DNA of 64,000 bases from Parietichytrium sp. I65-24A (Eukaryota; Sar; Bigyra; Thraustochytrida; Thraustochytriidae): NCBI GenBank assembly GCA_012862575.1, contig BLSF01000016.1:62001-126000 (forward strand), read 5' to 3'. This document shows positions 18,005 through 28,368 of this stretch, one piece after another. The notes under the pieces are model-generated. The model did no database searches and was not told where the DNA came from. It saw only the letters and a program-made list of their open reading frames with translations. The stretch's first letter is position 1, and every line of letters starts with the position of its first letter. The translations under genes were made by a program, and so were the position numbers.

Positions 18005-19132
18005 TTACTGAGCGGATTGATTATCTAACAAAGTCAAAAGGTCATGAACATCGCGTGTGGAAGGATGATCGGGGCCAAGGTGAGCAAGGTACCCTTCATA
18101 GGCCGCGGATACGTTTAGCTTTGCTTCGGCAGTGTCCCTTTGTTGGAGCAAGCGCATAAGCCCCAGTGTGTACTGCGCTTCACTCGTGGCGATGTGATTT
18201 TCTCCAAGAATCTGTTCCCTCGTTGTAAGGATTTTAAGAAGCATTTGAAGCGCTTCCTCACTTTGTGAATCGCTCAGCTCGTGCACATTACCTTTTGAAA
18301 TGCGCACGGTGCTCAAGTATTTGTACCAGATATCGACTACCTTGTCATAGAGCGCGAGTGCTGCCTCCACGCGATGTTGTGCATCAAACACAGATGCGAG
18401 GTGAAAATATCCGGTCGACGTTGTAACGTGCTCCGGGCCAGTCTCTTGGCTCGTCCAATAAATATCTTTGGCCAGATGTGTTGCCGCTTCTTGGTATTTT
18501 CCTTGTGCAGCGCATAACTTGCCAAACGCGCGATGGAGCTGAGCTCTCAGAGCAAAGCTGCACTCCGGATTTTTAAGGATGAGCCAATTTGCCAAACCCA
18601 AATACTCTTGCGTGGGGCCAAATCTACGCTTTCCCAAGTTGCACTCTGCAAGGAGTAAATAGGCCGGCACAAGGTCTACGGACCCTTCACCAAATAGTTC
18701 CTTAGAAAACGCCAAACTCTGTACAGCTCCTGGTATTGCGAGGCTGTATTCTCCCTGGATGAGAAACTTTGTGGACACGTCACGCGTCAGGTCCACCAGA
18801 GCCCGCTTGCTCATCATCAAAGAGTATTCGCGCTTTTGCCTTTCCTCTTCTGATCCTATCATTGCTGGCTTGGCGCGCAATTGGCTCAAGAGCGGAAGAA
18901 GTTTATGCATGATGCCCTCCCACGACAGCACGGCATCCTCCTTGCTCCCAAAGTACAGAGTCATGTACGGTGTGAGCATCCGCACCCCTGCTGCCCCGCC
19001 CGTCAACTCGCACGTGTATCTGACACCTTTCGGCGCTGACAAGGAGTTGAGCTGCTCGATTTTGTACCCTCCGACCTGCCTTTGCTCCGCCCAGGTCGGC
19101 CACAGTTTCCCCCCGTCATTCTTCACCGACAT
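18005..19132 (-). CDS. ZMYND12/TAX-1-like TPR protein of the axoneme
   Basis: The protein has 375 residues from the ATG at 19132 (MSVKNDGG). The TPR region closely follows ZMYND12: AVQSL, LVPAYLLLAE, LHRAFGKLCAAQGKYQEAATHLAKDIY and TSTGYFHLASVF appear in the same order and spacing as in the animal protein. ZMYND12 (trypanosome TAX-1) works with TTC29 in axonemal inner-arm dynein function, so this gene suggests a flagellated stage. The N-terminal MYND zinc finger of animal ZMYND12 is missing: no C-x2-C pairs precede the TPRs. The frame stays open to 19252 without an ATG, and a CATCTCAG acceptor-like site at about 19233-19240 could mean an upstream exon that I cannot define. Length resembles the human protein (about 365). 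Confidence 0.75.
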   Translation of the reverse strand: MSVKNDGGKLWPTWAEQRQVGGYKIEQLNSLSAPKGVRYTCELTGGAAGVRMLTPYMTLYFGSKEDAVLSWEGIMHKLLPLLSQLRAKPAMIGSEEERQKREYSLMMSKRALVDLTRDVSTKFLIQGEYSLAIPGAVQSLAFSKELFGEGSVDLVPAYLLLAECNLGKRRFGPTQEYLGLANWLILKNPECSFALRAQLHRAFGKLCAAQGKYQEAATHLAKDIYWTSQETGPEHVTTSTGYFHLASVFDAQHRVEAALALYDKVVDIWYKYLSTVRISKGNVHELSDSQSEEALQMLLKILTTREQILGENHIATSEAQYTLGLMRLLQQRDTAEAKLNVSAAYEGYLAHLGPDHPSTRDVHDLLTLLDNQSAQ

Positions 19133-20252
19133 CGTCCTGACGACGCAACGCAACTTTCCCGAAGAGCAACAGGCCAACTCAAGCCACCTCGCGATTAATT
19201 GCTCCTCCTCTTCGCCCACTTTCCCTCGTACCTGAGATGGGCGTGTGAACAAGCAACAGCGGCGGTGGTTAGGTCAGCAGCACAGAACAGAAGTGAGCAC
19301 TCGGCTTGCCTTCTCGGAACGGATGTTTTCACTCTCGACTGTATTAAATGAATGACATTGATTACATGCAAAGCAGCGTCGTATTACCGGTGCAATGAGT
19401 GCAATCACTATTGACCATTGATCGATTATGGCGAGCTCGTTATTGTTAGTGTGTCCATCGAGTCCATCGTGTTCACCGTAGTCCCTGCAAAAGACGCGGT
19501 ATTGCAAAATGTCCGTTCACTTCTGACTCTTAATATTATTGCTGATCATGAGTTAGAAGCGCGTGTTGGAAAGGCCGATCGCTAGTGCAAGATTGTGCTT
19601 GAGAAGCGCTTCATTGCGAACGAGAAAAGCGCGTGGGTGAATGAATGCGATGGGATGAGAGAAACGTTTGAAGGAGTGTGAAGATCAGCTTGTTGATTGT
19701 GAAAAATGAAGTGTTGTGGTGATGGTGAGAAAAGAAGATTCATCATCAATGGGATCCCCTAGCGCGTAAAGTCGTGCTGTATTATCCCCTTTGCGCAAGC
19801 CGCCTGTAATCCCGATTGTGAAGTCATATGTAGAGACGACCGGCAGTAACGTTTCCGAGCTCTGGCCGCAGCTGCTCGTCTCTCGTTCCCGTCAATTGAA
19901 CTGAAATCTGCAGATCGTCGTTGTTTCTGCGAATCACCTACTAGGTCAACTCGCAAGTTTTCCCGGTCCACAGCCGCTTGATCTCGATAGTTTCGCCTGC
20001 TTTTGCATCGGCTGATCGTTTCGAGCTTTCCCTTCGCTCCTTGCAGCAGTGTGCATTGTCATAGGTCTGCAGCCGCAGCGCCAAACCACCCCGCACATCT
20101 GCCATCTGCGAACGGCTGCGAGCAAGGCATCGAACTGGGATCAAGATGCTTCAACCCCTTGCGTAAGCGCGGCCTCCTGTCATCCGTTCCATAGCAGTTG
20201 AGGCGAGACGAGACGAGGCAAGACGGGCCTTTGGGTATCGTGAAGAGACAGA
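19133..20252. other. Intergenic spacer between divergent genes, 1.1 kb
   Basis: It separates the ZMYND12-like gene (minus) and the IQ/zinc-finger gene (plus). It may contain an upstream exon of the former near 19240. I see no other coding signal and no TATA box. Confidence 0.45.
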
Positions 20253-23200
20253 ATGGACAGCGAGAATGTGCTCTTCGTGGAGCCAGGTGTCACGGCATGG
20301 ACCATCACGATCGACCCCGAGAGCTTGAGCTTGCAGGAGCTGAAGGTCCATTTAAGAGCTCGAGGGGTCACAAATGTGGCAGGCAGCCAAGGAGAGCTGG
20401 TGCTCAAGCTGCGCGGCATCCTTGAAGAGGAGCAAAGGGCAGCATGGCAAGAGAGGGAAAGCAAATTGTCGAGGGTGCACGTCAAGCTGCGCGGACTGGT
20501 GAAGAAAATTTCGCAAGAGGATGAGGACTTTGAACTCGCACAAGTGAACGTCTGGAAGAAGGAGTTTGAGGAGGTTGGGGCATGGAAGTGGTCCATCGAT
20601 CCGAGGTCCTTAGCTCAGCGCGAGCTCAATGCCAAACGAGCTTACGATATTGCAGCAAGGGCGCGAAACCAAAGGGCTCCGGGTGATGGCATGTACATGT
20701 CAATGTCCAGGAGCCAGAAGATGAGAATGAACAAAAACAATGCAGAGCTGGAGGCGGACGCAGACAAGCGCTCGAAATTGAAAGCGGACAGATGCTCATA
20801 TCGGTCCCAAATCGATGGAGTTGATTATTATTGTGTGAACGAAAGGTTTGTTTTGCAAGACGGGTCGGAGCTCCGTACTTGCGCATTTCATGCGGCATCG
20901 TGCACTGACGTTGACTATCATGAACTGGTGGCGTCGACAGATTTGAATAGAGATGACGTGAAGGACTTGGCCGGGACTACGCAACGAATCAAAATGCCAA
21001 ACGAGCATGGCCTGTGCACAAATTGCTACAGAAGAAAAGTTGGACCGCAGATCCCGCCTTTTCTAAAGCATCAATGCCCCGGGACATTTGTGGCGCGTCC
21101 AGATATGGTAGCCAAACTTGCTCACGTTCAGAACCCGTTGGCGCTGACGAATCAGGATGCGATGGCGGACCCAACCTCGAAGTGCAAGTGGCGGAAGGTA
21201 TTGAAAGATGGCACAAGGCTGATTTGCACCAATCCGTGCTTCAAGAGGGGGAGAGACGCCTGTGCGTATCACAACACGAAGTGCGCGCTACTGCATCCCG
21301 GTGCATCGCCACCAATAAAGACCCCTAATTCACTTGGCTTGTGCCGTGCGCATTATGTCACTAAAACTGGGCGAGACCCGATCGAAGAAAAGAAGGAAAC
21401 CTGGAATGTAGTTGCTGGTAAATTTCGACCACCGGGAGTTGAAGTTGAGAAAAAGCTGGACACCACCATACGAGAGCATCCATTGCGACCTCGAGAAGGA
21501 AAGCCGAGGGGGGCCGCTGTACAAGTAGCGACTGGGCCCAAAACATTGCTCCACGCGGATAGTATCGAGATGGAGCCCATCAAGGTGATTGATATTGACT
21601 TTACGAAGTTTGATCCTCGACCAATAATGAGACGTGTTTTCATGGATATTGTGCGAAGGAGTATTCCTTCTCATGTTCAAGCAAAGCTTGAGCAACAAAA
21701 GCGCGCTGCCGCCCGTCTGTTCCTGGGGCGAATGCGCGCGAACCTTATTCAGCGGGTTTACAGAGGCCACATGGCACGCAAACGTGTTCAGCTCCTAAGA
21801 AATCGTGTCTCGGGCCACGTGCGGCAAAACGCAGCAACAAAGATTCAGTCTCTTGCTCGAGGCGTCCAAGCTCGCAAGGCGTGCTGGCAACATAGCGAGC
21901 AGCTGAAGAAAGCAGTGGACATGTTCCAAAAGTCTGTTCGCGGCTTTCTGACCAGAAAAGAGATGAAACGGAGACTGGCAGCGAGAAACATTCAAAGATG
22001 CGTTCGGGGTTATCTCTGTCGAATAGAGCTCGTCGCCTTGGCTATTATTAGTAACTTCTCGAGCCGCAAGCAAGATGAAATGTGGGCTAGCATGGTTATG
22101 GTGAAGTACTTGAAGGGCTTTATCAGGAGATGGAAGCTAGACAAAGAGGCTCGCGAACGATTTGTTGAAAAGCTCAATCAGTCAGTCACTAGCTTTCAAG
22201 CGCGCCTTCGAGGATGGCTTGTTCGAAGAGATATTCTACGGCGTCGAAGAATGACCAATTTAGCCGCGAGCAGGATTCAGGTGAGCATGCGCCGGGCACT
22301 TATTGCAAGGCGAACGAGACGCGTGTATTATTCCCACCACTTGTTCGCGGTACTTGTTCAGCGCCACTGGCGCGGCTTTCGAGCACGTGTCCGAGCCAAT
22401 ATGATGAGAGAGTCAGTAGAAAAAGCTTGGAGGTGGCTGGATCCTTCTAGACCGCGAACGGCATACGACCATTTTCTCCCCAAAAGCAAATATGGGGAGA
22501 CAGATTTCGGGGTGATCAACTTTTGGAATGATCGAGAAAAGGTCCGAGTTTCCGATCTGTTGCTGGGTATGCGATTAGGCCCGCCAACTCCATCCGGCGG
22601 GTCAAAAGTGTCCGAAAACGCGAATCAGTTAGCGGAAGTGGACGAAGAAGAAGAAGAAAAGGCTGGGAAACGCCGAGTAACTCGTAGTAATGTATCGCGT
22701 CCAAGAGAGACCAACAGCAGCGAGCATGTCTATCGAAATCAGGATTTGTGGGACAAGGTCCCTTTCCTTCGCTTTGACGACATCGGAACCGGGAAGATCA
22801 AACGTTTCGAGTTTGCCTCAGCACTGCGCGAAATGAAATATAGAATGGAGGAATCGCATATTCATGAGCTGGTCAAGCGCTGGTCAGGCCCGGATTCCAT
22901 GGTCGACTACATGAAATTTCTACGTTTCGCGAGGTCGGAAGCCACGGCATGCAAGGCTCACAGGGCTTGGGCTTGCCCGAGATGCATTTCCGTTGGAGGG
23001 TGCATCAAGTGTGATTGCAGCACTTACCACGCTAGTTGCAAGGATGCGAAGAGCACAGGAAGGACCATTTGCACCTGCGGTCATTACGTTGCCATGCACC
23101 ACATCGTACCGAGGTCACTTAATGAGGTTCAGGAGGAGGGGGAGGAGGGCGAGCCCAAGCGATTCAATCACAGTAAAGCAGACTTTAGCCGAATGTTTGC

Positions 23201-25736
23201 CCCCCCGTCAATCTCTGAAACGCCAAGTTCTATCCAAGGAGTGCCGCTTGAAAGGACGAAACTCACAATGTATTACAACACGGAGGATCTTCAAGTTCGA
23301 GCGCAAACTGCTACACCTAGCCAGACGCGCCCAATTAGCACCCCTATTCATCTTGTTCCACGGTCGCAAGTGTCAAAGGCAGAGGCAACGAGAGCGTTTC
23401 AAAAGCTCGGTGAGCGAATTATTCAGGATATTACTAGGGAGTCAGAATCGATTGTGCAAGAGTTGAAGAGCACTGGTGAATGGAATGCAAGTATGAACCC
23501 TCTGGAGAGTAGTCAAGGCGTGCGACCAAAATTGCATTCGCATTCTACGCAAGGCATGGGAGATATTGCAAGGCTCGATTCAGAGCACAGGGCACAAAGC
23601 TCTATTGGCGGCCAACGTTGGAATAGAGCCAGATGTTTGGAGAGTGCAGGCGGTAAGCGACCGAGAACCACAGCGACAAATCAGGCTGGTGGCGACTTGT
23701 CTGGCTTGCTATCGCCAATTCGAGGAAAAACTCATCACAAAGGCCGGTCAGTGGCCCAGGATGCAGAGCATGTCGTAAAAGCTGAGAATTGTAGATCCGA
23801 CGAACTTGGCCGCCTTCTCTTGGAAAATGCTGCGCGTCCACATGCTTTCGCTTACGATGAAAGGCCAAAGACATCGGCTGCTCCAAAGTACGTGGAACGC
23901 ATGCAGCGGGCGCAGCAGGACAAGCGCATGCAAGTGGATGCTCAAGCTCTGTCCGGAAAAGGCGGCAACTCGAAAGCATGGTCAAATCCTAGAGCATTCC
24001 TGAAAGGGTTCGAGGTGTCGGATCCTGTCCCAGTCATCGTGAACGACACAATCCGCATGGAGTTGAACACGTCAGCGTTATACGTTGACATGCTACTTGC
24101 TCTCTCCAACGAAGAATGTGGTTTGCTCGAGGACTGGGGAGCATTTGTCGCTTACGTGTTCCAAAGCTTTTCTTTCCTTGGGCGGCACTGGAGAAAGCTC
24201 GCACACGACATACGTACTGGAACGATAGATAAGCACCTTCCACTCGATAGAGACCTGCGGGAATCTGTTGAGCAATCGCTAACTCCCAATGCGCCAAGGG
24301 CGGACATGTTTGACAGTGCGATGCGGCGATTGGGGTTTTACAATCATGGGAAGACTCAACCTGAAGTTGACGCTGTTGATCAATCGCAGGGTCTTGGGGC
24401 AGTTTGCTTGCGTGCGGTCTCGGCTGCTGGGCGGCAGGAATCTGGTGCCAAGAGACCTCAGTCCGCCGCAGATGCGGTTGTACGAAAGATGTCTCCAATC
24501 AAGCGCGGCTCAAAAGAGCTGGAATTCGACGAACGCGTCCATCGCGAGGGTCTTGAGGGGATCACAGGGGACAATGTTTACCAGCTTGCACGTCTACCGC
24601 GAAACGTTCCTGCTAGAATCTCTGAGCGAACTTCAAGGAAGCATCGTAGGTTTGTTTGCGAGTATCCCGGCTGTGGACGAGCATTTGACTCGCGCTTGAC
24701 GGCTGAAAAGCACGCTTTCAAGTTCCATAAAGGCTCGGTAAGGCTTGCCACACCAGCGCCTGAGCAAGACGAAAGGCTGCACATGTACTGGCCTGGACAC
24801 TCCCCGTGGGTTATGCGCAAGGGCGCGAAAGCTTCTCGTGAGCGAGAATCTCACGGGATTGCCCCCCTTGTTAATTCGGAGGAGGAAGCGATCTTGTCGC
24901 GCGAGGAGGAGAGGCATGCATACCCTTACAGATGTCGAAGTCCAGGCTGTAGCGACCGCTTCAAGAGCCGAAAGGAGCTGAGTGTACACGAGCAGTCTGT
25001 GCACATCCGCGCTCAGCGATTTCTTGACGCGATCGGAGACTTTTCTGAGTTTCCTGAGCTGGAGCTCAATGGCTCGCTTTTCAAATGCCCGCCAGAACCG
25101 CTTCCGCCGGGGCTGCGGCTCCCATGCTGCTCAAAGCACTGGGCGCTTTTTCAAACTGGATGCGACGAGTGCGAGGGGCTTTTGGAGCGCGGTAGCCCGG
25201 TGTGTCCCCTACAATTTTATACCTCCATGACTCTTTTCCGTGAGACAACGCTGGCCAGCTCGAGTCGCCCCGCAATCCATGTAGTGAACCGCCATAGCTA
25301 TGGAAAACGGCGCCAAGAAAGCGACCAAGACCATTCTGAGGAGGTTGAGCACATGGGCAAGCTCCTTGCTATTTTCACGGACCGCGTTGGGCGAGCTTTC
25401 GTCGCGTACACTCGCTACTTTCGAGCCCACGAGCTTGGCGATTCGAGCTGGATGGATAAGCAGCGGCAAGTCACTGACAAACCAGGGAAGGTATTCGTCA
25501 CATGCGCCGCTAATGTGCTGGGAATGAGCACTGTGATTCGTTGCTCCAAGCGTGACTTTATGGCCAAGGTCCAGGCCACTGCGCTGCCCGAGTTGCCAAA
25601 ACTCGTGTATCTCAACAGGGATCCCAAAGTCCGCGCAGCGGTCGGCGTGTTTTTTTGCGAGGACCCATTGAACTCTGAAGCGAACGGGTCCTTCGTTCCC
25701 CTGGTAAAACGACTCAACGGCGTGAGGGTTTCCTGA
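20253..25736 (+). CDS. 1827-aa multi-domain protein: SAP-like, Cys-rich, IQ motifs, EF-like, two C2H2 fingers
   Basis: I do not recognise a named orthologue. Residues about 25-55 (LSLQELKVHLRARGV, then ELVLKLRGIL) fit a SAP-type DNA-binding helix-turn-helix. Residues about 180-390 hold two related Cys/His-rich blocks (GLCTNCYRRK and GLCRAHYVTK, with CAFHAASC and CAYHNTKC), probably zinc-binding and internally duplicated. Residues about 480-725 carry at least six IQ-like motifs (LIQRVYRGHMARKR, ATKIQSLARGVQARK, LVQRHWRGFRARV), which bind calmodulin. At about 829-890 lies an EF-hand-like segment, followed by a cluster CPRCISVGGCIKCDCSTYHASC (about 900-945). Two C2H2 fingers lie at about 1462-1495 and 1556-1590, each of the form CxxPGCxxxF with a C-terminal HxxxxH. 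One unbroken frame of this length is clearly coding. Its role is unknown; a calmodulin-bound structural or DNA-associated protein is possible. Confidence 0.8.
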   Translation: MDSENVLFVEPGVTAWTITIDPESLSLQELKVHLRARGVTNVAGSQGELVLKLRGILEEEQRAAWQERESKLSRVHVKLRGLVKKISQEDEDFELAQVNVWKKEFEEVGAWKWSIDPRSLAQRELNAKRAYDIAARARNQRAPGDGMYMSMSRSQKMRMNKNNAELEADADKRSKLKADRCSYRSQIDGVDYYCVNERFVLQDGSELRTCAFHAASCTDVDYHELVASTDLNRDDVKDLAGTTQRIKMPNEHGLCTNCYRRKVGPQIPPFLKHQCPGTFVARPDMVAKLAHVQNPLALTNQDAMADPTSKCKWRKVLKDGTRLICTNPCFKRGRDACAYHNTKCALLHPGASPPIKTPNSLGLCRAHYVTKTGRDPIEEKKETWNVVAGKFRPPGVEVEKKLDTTIREHPLRPREGKPRGAAVQVATGPKTLLHADSIEMEPIKVIDIDFTKFDPRPIMRRVFMDIVRRSIPSHVQAKLEQQKRAAARLFLGRMRANLIQRVYRGHMARKRVQLLRNRVSGHVRQNAATKIQSLARGVQARKACWQHSEQLKKAVDMFQKSVRGFLTRKEMKRRLAARNIQRCVRGYLCRIELVALAIISNFSSRKQDEMWASMVMVKYLKGFIRRWKLDKEARERFVEKLNQSVTSFQARLRGWLVRRDILRRRRMTNLAASRIQVSMRRALIARRTRRVYYSHHLFAVLVQRHWRGFRARVRANMMRESVEKAWRWLDPSRPRTAYDHFLPKSKYGETDFGVINFWNDREKVRVSDLLLGMRLGPPTPSGGSKVSENANQLAEVDEEEEEKAGKRRVTRSNVSRPRETNSSEHVYRNQDLWDKVPFLRFDDIGTGKIKRFEFASALREMKYRMEESHIHELVKRWSGPDSMVDYMKFLRFARSEATACKAHRAWACPRCISVGGCIKCDCSTYHASCKDAKSTGRTICTCGHYVAMHHIVPRSLNEVQEEGEEGEPKRFNHSKADFSRMFAPPSISETPSSIQGVPLERTKLTMYYNTEDLQVRAQTATPSQTRPISTPIHLVPRSQVSKAEATRAFQKLGERIIQDITRESESIVQELKSTGEWNASMNPLESSQGVRPKLHSHSTQGMGDIARLDSEHRAQSSIGGQRWNRARCLESAGGKRPRTTATNQAGGDLSGLLSPIRGKTHHKGRSVAQDAEHVVKAENCRSDELGRLLLENAARPHAFAYDERPKTSAAPKYVERMQRAQQDKRMQVDAQALSGKGGNSKAWSNPRAFLKGFEVSDPVPVIVNDTIRMELNTSALYVDMLLALSNEECGLLEDWGAFVAYVFQSFSFLGRHWRKLAHDIRTGTIDKHLPLDRDLRESVEQSLTPNAPRADMFDSAMRRLGFYNHGKTQPEVDAVDQSQGLGAVCLRAVSAAGRQESGAKRPQSAADAVVRKMSPIKRGSKELEFDERVHREGLEGITGDNVYQLARLPRNVPARISERTSRKHRRFVCEYPGCGRAFDSRLTAEKHAFKFHKGSVRLATPAPEQDERLHMYWPGHSPWVMRKGAKASRERESHGIAPLVNSEEEAILSREEERHAYPYRCRSPGCSDRFKSRKELSVHEQSVHIRAQRFLDAIGDFSEFPELELNGSLFKCPPEPLPPGLRLPCCSKHWALFQTGCDECEGLLERGSPVCPLQFYTSMTLFRETTLASSSRPAIHVVNRHSYGKRRQESDQDHSEEVEHMGKLLAIFTDRVGRAFVAYTRYFRAHELGDSSWMDKQRQVTDKPGKVFVTCAANVLGMSTVIRCSKRDFMAKVQATALPELPKLVYLNRDPKVRAAVGVFFCEDPLNSEANGSFVPLVKRLNGVRVS

Positions 25737-26002
25737 CGCCTATTCTCACCGCTTTCGCCGCGCTCCTTCTCAACCTTGGACCGCAGGCAATCTTCTTCTC
25801 TGGCATTTAGATGAGGCCATTTCGCGGTCACTCAGCTCGCCTCCAGTTAGCCACCCCACCTTCCGATAGGGTTTGTTTATGCTGCACTTCGTGGCTCCAC
25901 TTGCCTGTTTGCCGAGGAGCGCTTTGATGTGTTTCACTGTCAATAACCAATTTTAAGACTAAGCCTTGAGCACTGTTTATGCATCGTCCACAGTGCCTTG
26001 CA

Positions 26003-26011
26003 CTATATAAG
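26003..26011 (+). promoter_or_regulatory. TATA-like box CTATATAAG
   Basis: This is a canonical TATA sequence in a GC-richer surround, about 130 bp upstream of the ATG of the doubtful small gene at 26143. Confidence 0.4.
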
Positions 26012-26142
26012 CTGCCCTCCCGGCGGTTCTGCTCTGCTCATCGTTCCATTCGCTAAATTTTCGCTTTCCCGCCGTGCCATCATCTGCCAACTCTGAGCGC
26101 TTTGGACACTTTAGATACTAGCCGGCTGTCAGTCACGGTGTA

Positions 26143-26520
26143 ATGCAATTCAACGTGAAAGTCGTGCGACGCGTCCCATTCATCGCAAAGTTCGAGTTTG
26201 TCAATGATGCAAGTGGTGCAGAAGTCCAGATCGGTACAGTAAACTTGTATTGGCTAGCTAGAGTAGAGCAGAGAGGGAGCTACTGTACGCTGAGAAACGA
26301 AACGCTCAACAACGCACGTCGCTCGCACCGAGCGTTCCTTTCTCTTCCCTTCCCATCCCTGCAAACCATGATCATCGAAGATCATCACATCACCAGGATT
26401 CATATTCGCAGTCGGGCAACTTGCCCAGAGAAGTTGCTATTGCCGAGCAGCGGAGCGTTTTTTGTCAGTAACAGAAAAGCCTCAGTCAGGCATAGTCAGA
26501 CCCAAATAGGCCCAATGTGA
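26143..26520 (+). CDS. Doubtful small protein or first exon, up to 125 aa
   Basis: The first 31 residues (MQFNVKVVRRVPFIAKFEF, then VNDASGAEVQIG) read like the start of a real protein with alternating hydrophobic residues, and a TATA box lies 130 bp upstream. After that the composition becomes irregular, which would fit an exon ending near the GTACAG at about 26235 and an unrecognised intron. I found no convincing downstream exon, so coding status is uncertain. Confidence 0.25.
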   Translation: MQFNVKVVRRVPFIAKFEFVNDASGAEVQIGTVNLYWLARVEQRGSYCTLRNETLNNARRSHRAFLSLPFPSLQTMIIEDHHITRIHIRSRATCPEKLLLPSSGAFFVSNRKASVRHSQTQIGPM

Positions 26521-26928
26521 CCCCATTGCTCCAACATGCTCCAACATACACACAGCGTGAAAACCCCTCACAGTCACTACCTCACAGTTAGTTAGTACGT
26601 GTTTACCAAAGATACCAAAACATTCCAAAACTCGAAAAAGTTTCGCGGATGAGTCAGGAATAGTCAGGACGTACACCAAAGTTGATAGAGCTACTAGTAT
26701 TTAGCTAAAAGAGGGCTTAGGAAGAGCGACAGGCAGCAAAAATATCTTGGCTCTCTTTCATTGAACATTCTCTCACAAACAGTTGATTGATTTTGAAAAT
26801 TTTGATTGACGAGGATGAGTTACTGGTACTAGTAGCTAGGCTGGGCACTAGTACTGAGTCCCTGTACATTCACTTGTGGATGTGTCAAGAGAGTCAAGAG
26901 GTTCAAGAGTGGAGAGCGAGCAAGTTTG

Positions 26929-26942
26929 CGTACTCGAGTACG
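26929..26942. promoter_or_regulatory. Palindrome GTACTCGAGTAC, copy 2
   Basis: The 12-bp palindrome is here extended by one matching base on each side, to CGTACTCGAGTACG. It lies about 420 bp upstream of the MIF-like gene. Confidence 0.45.
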
Positions 26943-27358
26943 TGGCTTTGTCCACTTTGTCCGAAGATTTCGCTCACTCAATATTTCGTGCAGCTAGCTA
27001 GCTCTTACGTACACAATCTGCCAGTTGTGGACTACTGCAGCTCTACAAGCTCTACCGGAAGAAAGATATGTGTTGTGAATTATGTTATTGCCTGCCACTG
27101 GTCTATAGTCTGTCTCTCTTCTCTTCTCTTCTCTTCTCTTCGTTCGTGCATGAGTTATGCGTAGATGTAGAACGCCCCTCTCATCCCCTCTCTCTCGCCG
27201 TCTCCTGTCATTAGATGAGACATCGTGATCGGCAGAATCGGCAGCATCGGCAGACCCTAAACGCGAGTTCAGAGAAAACAGCTCTGCATTCATCAATCCA
27301 TTGACCCATCGAATCGATCGTCAGGCAAGAGCAGTTTTGCGAAGGAAGCGCGAAGAAG

Positions 27359-27751
27359 ATGCCGTTCGTTCAGGTGCGCACGTCGATCCCAGTGCCGGAC
27401 AAGGCGGACTGGGCCGTGGAGTTTGGCAAGCTGTGCTCTGAGCAGATCGGGATGCCAGAGGCGTTCTTCATGGTGCACGTGATCGACGACGATAAAGGCC
27501 TGGTGTTCGCCGGATCCAAGGAGCCTTGCGCGATCGTCAAGGTGCTGGCCATCGGGGGCAAGATGGGGACCATCTGCGGGCCGCTGTCCGAGGCCGTGGC
27601 AAAGCTCGGCGTCGCTCCAGAGCGAATCTTCACCACCGTGGAGGCCTCCACTGCGCACAACTGGGCCGTGGGCGACAAGACCGTCGCGCAGCTCTACCCA
27701 CACCTGGCAGGCGAGCCTGCTGCGTCCGAGGCTGAGACCGAGGCCGCTTAG
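27359..27751 (+). CDS. Macrophage migration inhibitory factor (MIF) family tautomerase
   Basis: The protein has 130 residues and starts MPFVQVRTSIPV. After removal of Met, Pro would be the N-terminal residue, the catalytic base of MIF-family keto-enol tautomerases. The middle (FGKLCSEQIGMPEAFFMVHVIDD, then GSKEPCAIVKVLAIGG) follows the beta-alpha-beta pattern of MIF, in which trimers form the active site. AHNWAVGDKTVAQL replaces the C-terminal NVGWNNSTFA of the animal cytokine. The fold is about 115 residues and the last 12 (AASEAETEAA) form an acidic tail. In protists the in vivo substrate is generally unknown. It is a single exon with markedly GC-rich third positions, unlike the AT-richer spacer before it, which suggests high expression. 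Confidence 0.85.
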   Translation: MPFVQVRTSIPVPDKADWAVEFGKLCSEQIGMPEAFFMVHVIDDDKGLVFAGSKEPCAIVKVLAIGGKMGTICGPLSEAVAKLGVAPERIFTTVEASTAHNWAVGDKTVAQLYPHLAGEPAASEAETEAA

Positions 27752-28368
27752 GCCTCTTTCGCATCGTTGGCCTCTCACCCCGCGCCGCGCCGCGCCGTCC
27801 TGTGCAGTAGAAATGACATACAGCTTTGAGAAGACAAAATTCTGTTCTGAAATCTGCCTAATCCCTCACCAACTCACTGACTCACTCCATCTTTCCAGCC
27901 ATTCCAATCTTGCTCTGAAGAGACAGCTGCCGCGCAAGCCCCCTCTCTTCACCGTCCGCATTGCAACGCATTGCAACGCATTGCATCGCATCGCTCCCAT
28001 TGGAAAACCGCGAACGCGACTGCAGTTGCACACATTTCATTCTTTTCCATCGCCACCATCCCACACTCTCCGACGCCAATCCGCGGGCACGGGCGAACGA
28101 ACGAATGAGCGAATGAGAGAATGAGCGAACGTTCGCGCGGCCTCTCCCTCGCTCTGTCGCTCTGTCTCTATGTCGCTTTGTCGCTCTGGTGGCGAGATGA
28201 GCAAAGTGTCGGACATACTAGAACACGCAGAGTCAGAAGGGCCGTCGCTTGTCTCGCCGGAGTGAGTAGCTCGAGAGTTTTGGCAATTGGCGATTGGTTC
28301 TGTTGGTTGCTTGCTGCGGAGTCTGCGTAGTCTGCGTAGTCTGCGGAGAAGGAGGAGAAGAGGAAGAG
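27752..28368. other. Intergenic spacer with a possible upstream ORF
   Basis: It includes a GCATTGCAAC repeat of three units (about 27958-27987), a CTCTGTCGCT-rich tract (28140-28195) and a 22-codon reading frame at 28197-28265. No other gene is seen. Confidence 0.45.
28197..28265 (+). other. Possible uORF or alternative first exon
   Basis: This ATG opens a 22-codon frame (MSKVSDILEHAESEGPSLVS, then two residues and a stop) that reads like real protein and ends in a GTGAGT donor-like site. The AG acceptors I can see before the thioesterase start are in the wrong phase to join it, so it may instead be an upstream ORF that tunes translation. Confidence 0.3.

Larger units (their letters stand above)
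25737..27358. other. Intergenic region, 1.6 kb, with a TATA box and a possible small gene
   Basis: It holds a TATA-like CTATATAAG (26003-26011), a possible short gene (26143-26520, listed separately), several GCTAGCTAG/ACTAGTA clusters (26250-27010), a perfect GTACTCGAGTAC (26930-26941) and a TCTTC microsatellite (about 27115-27140). The remainder shows no coding character. Confidence 0.45.
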
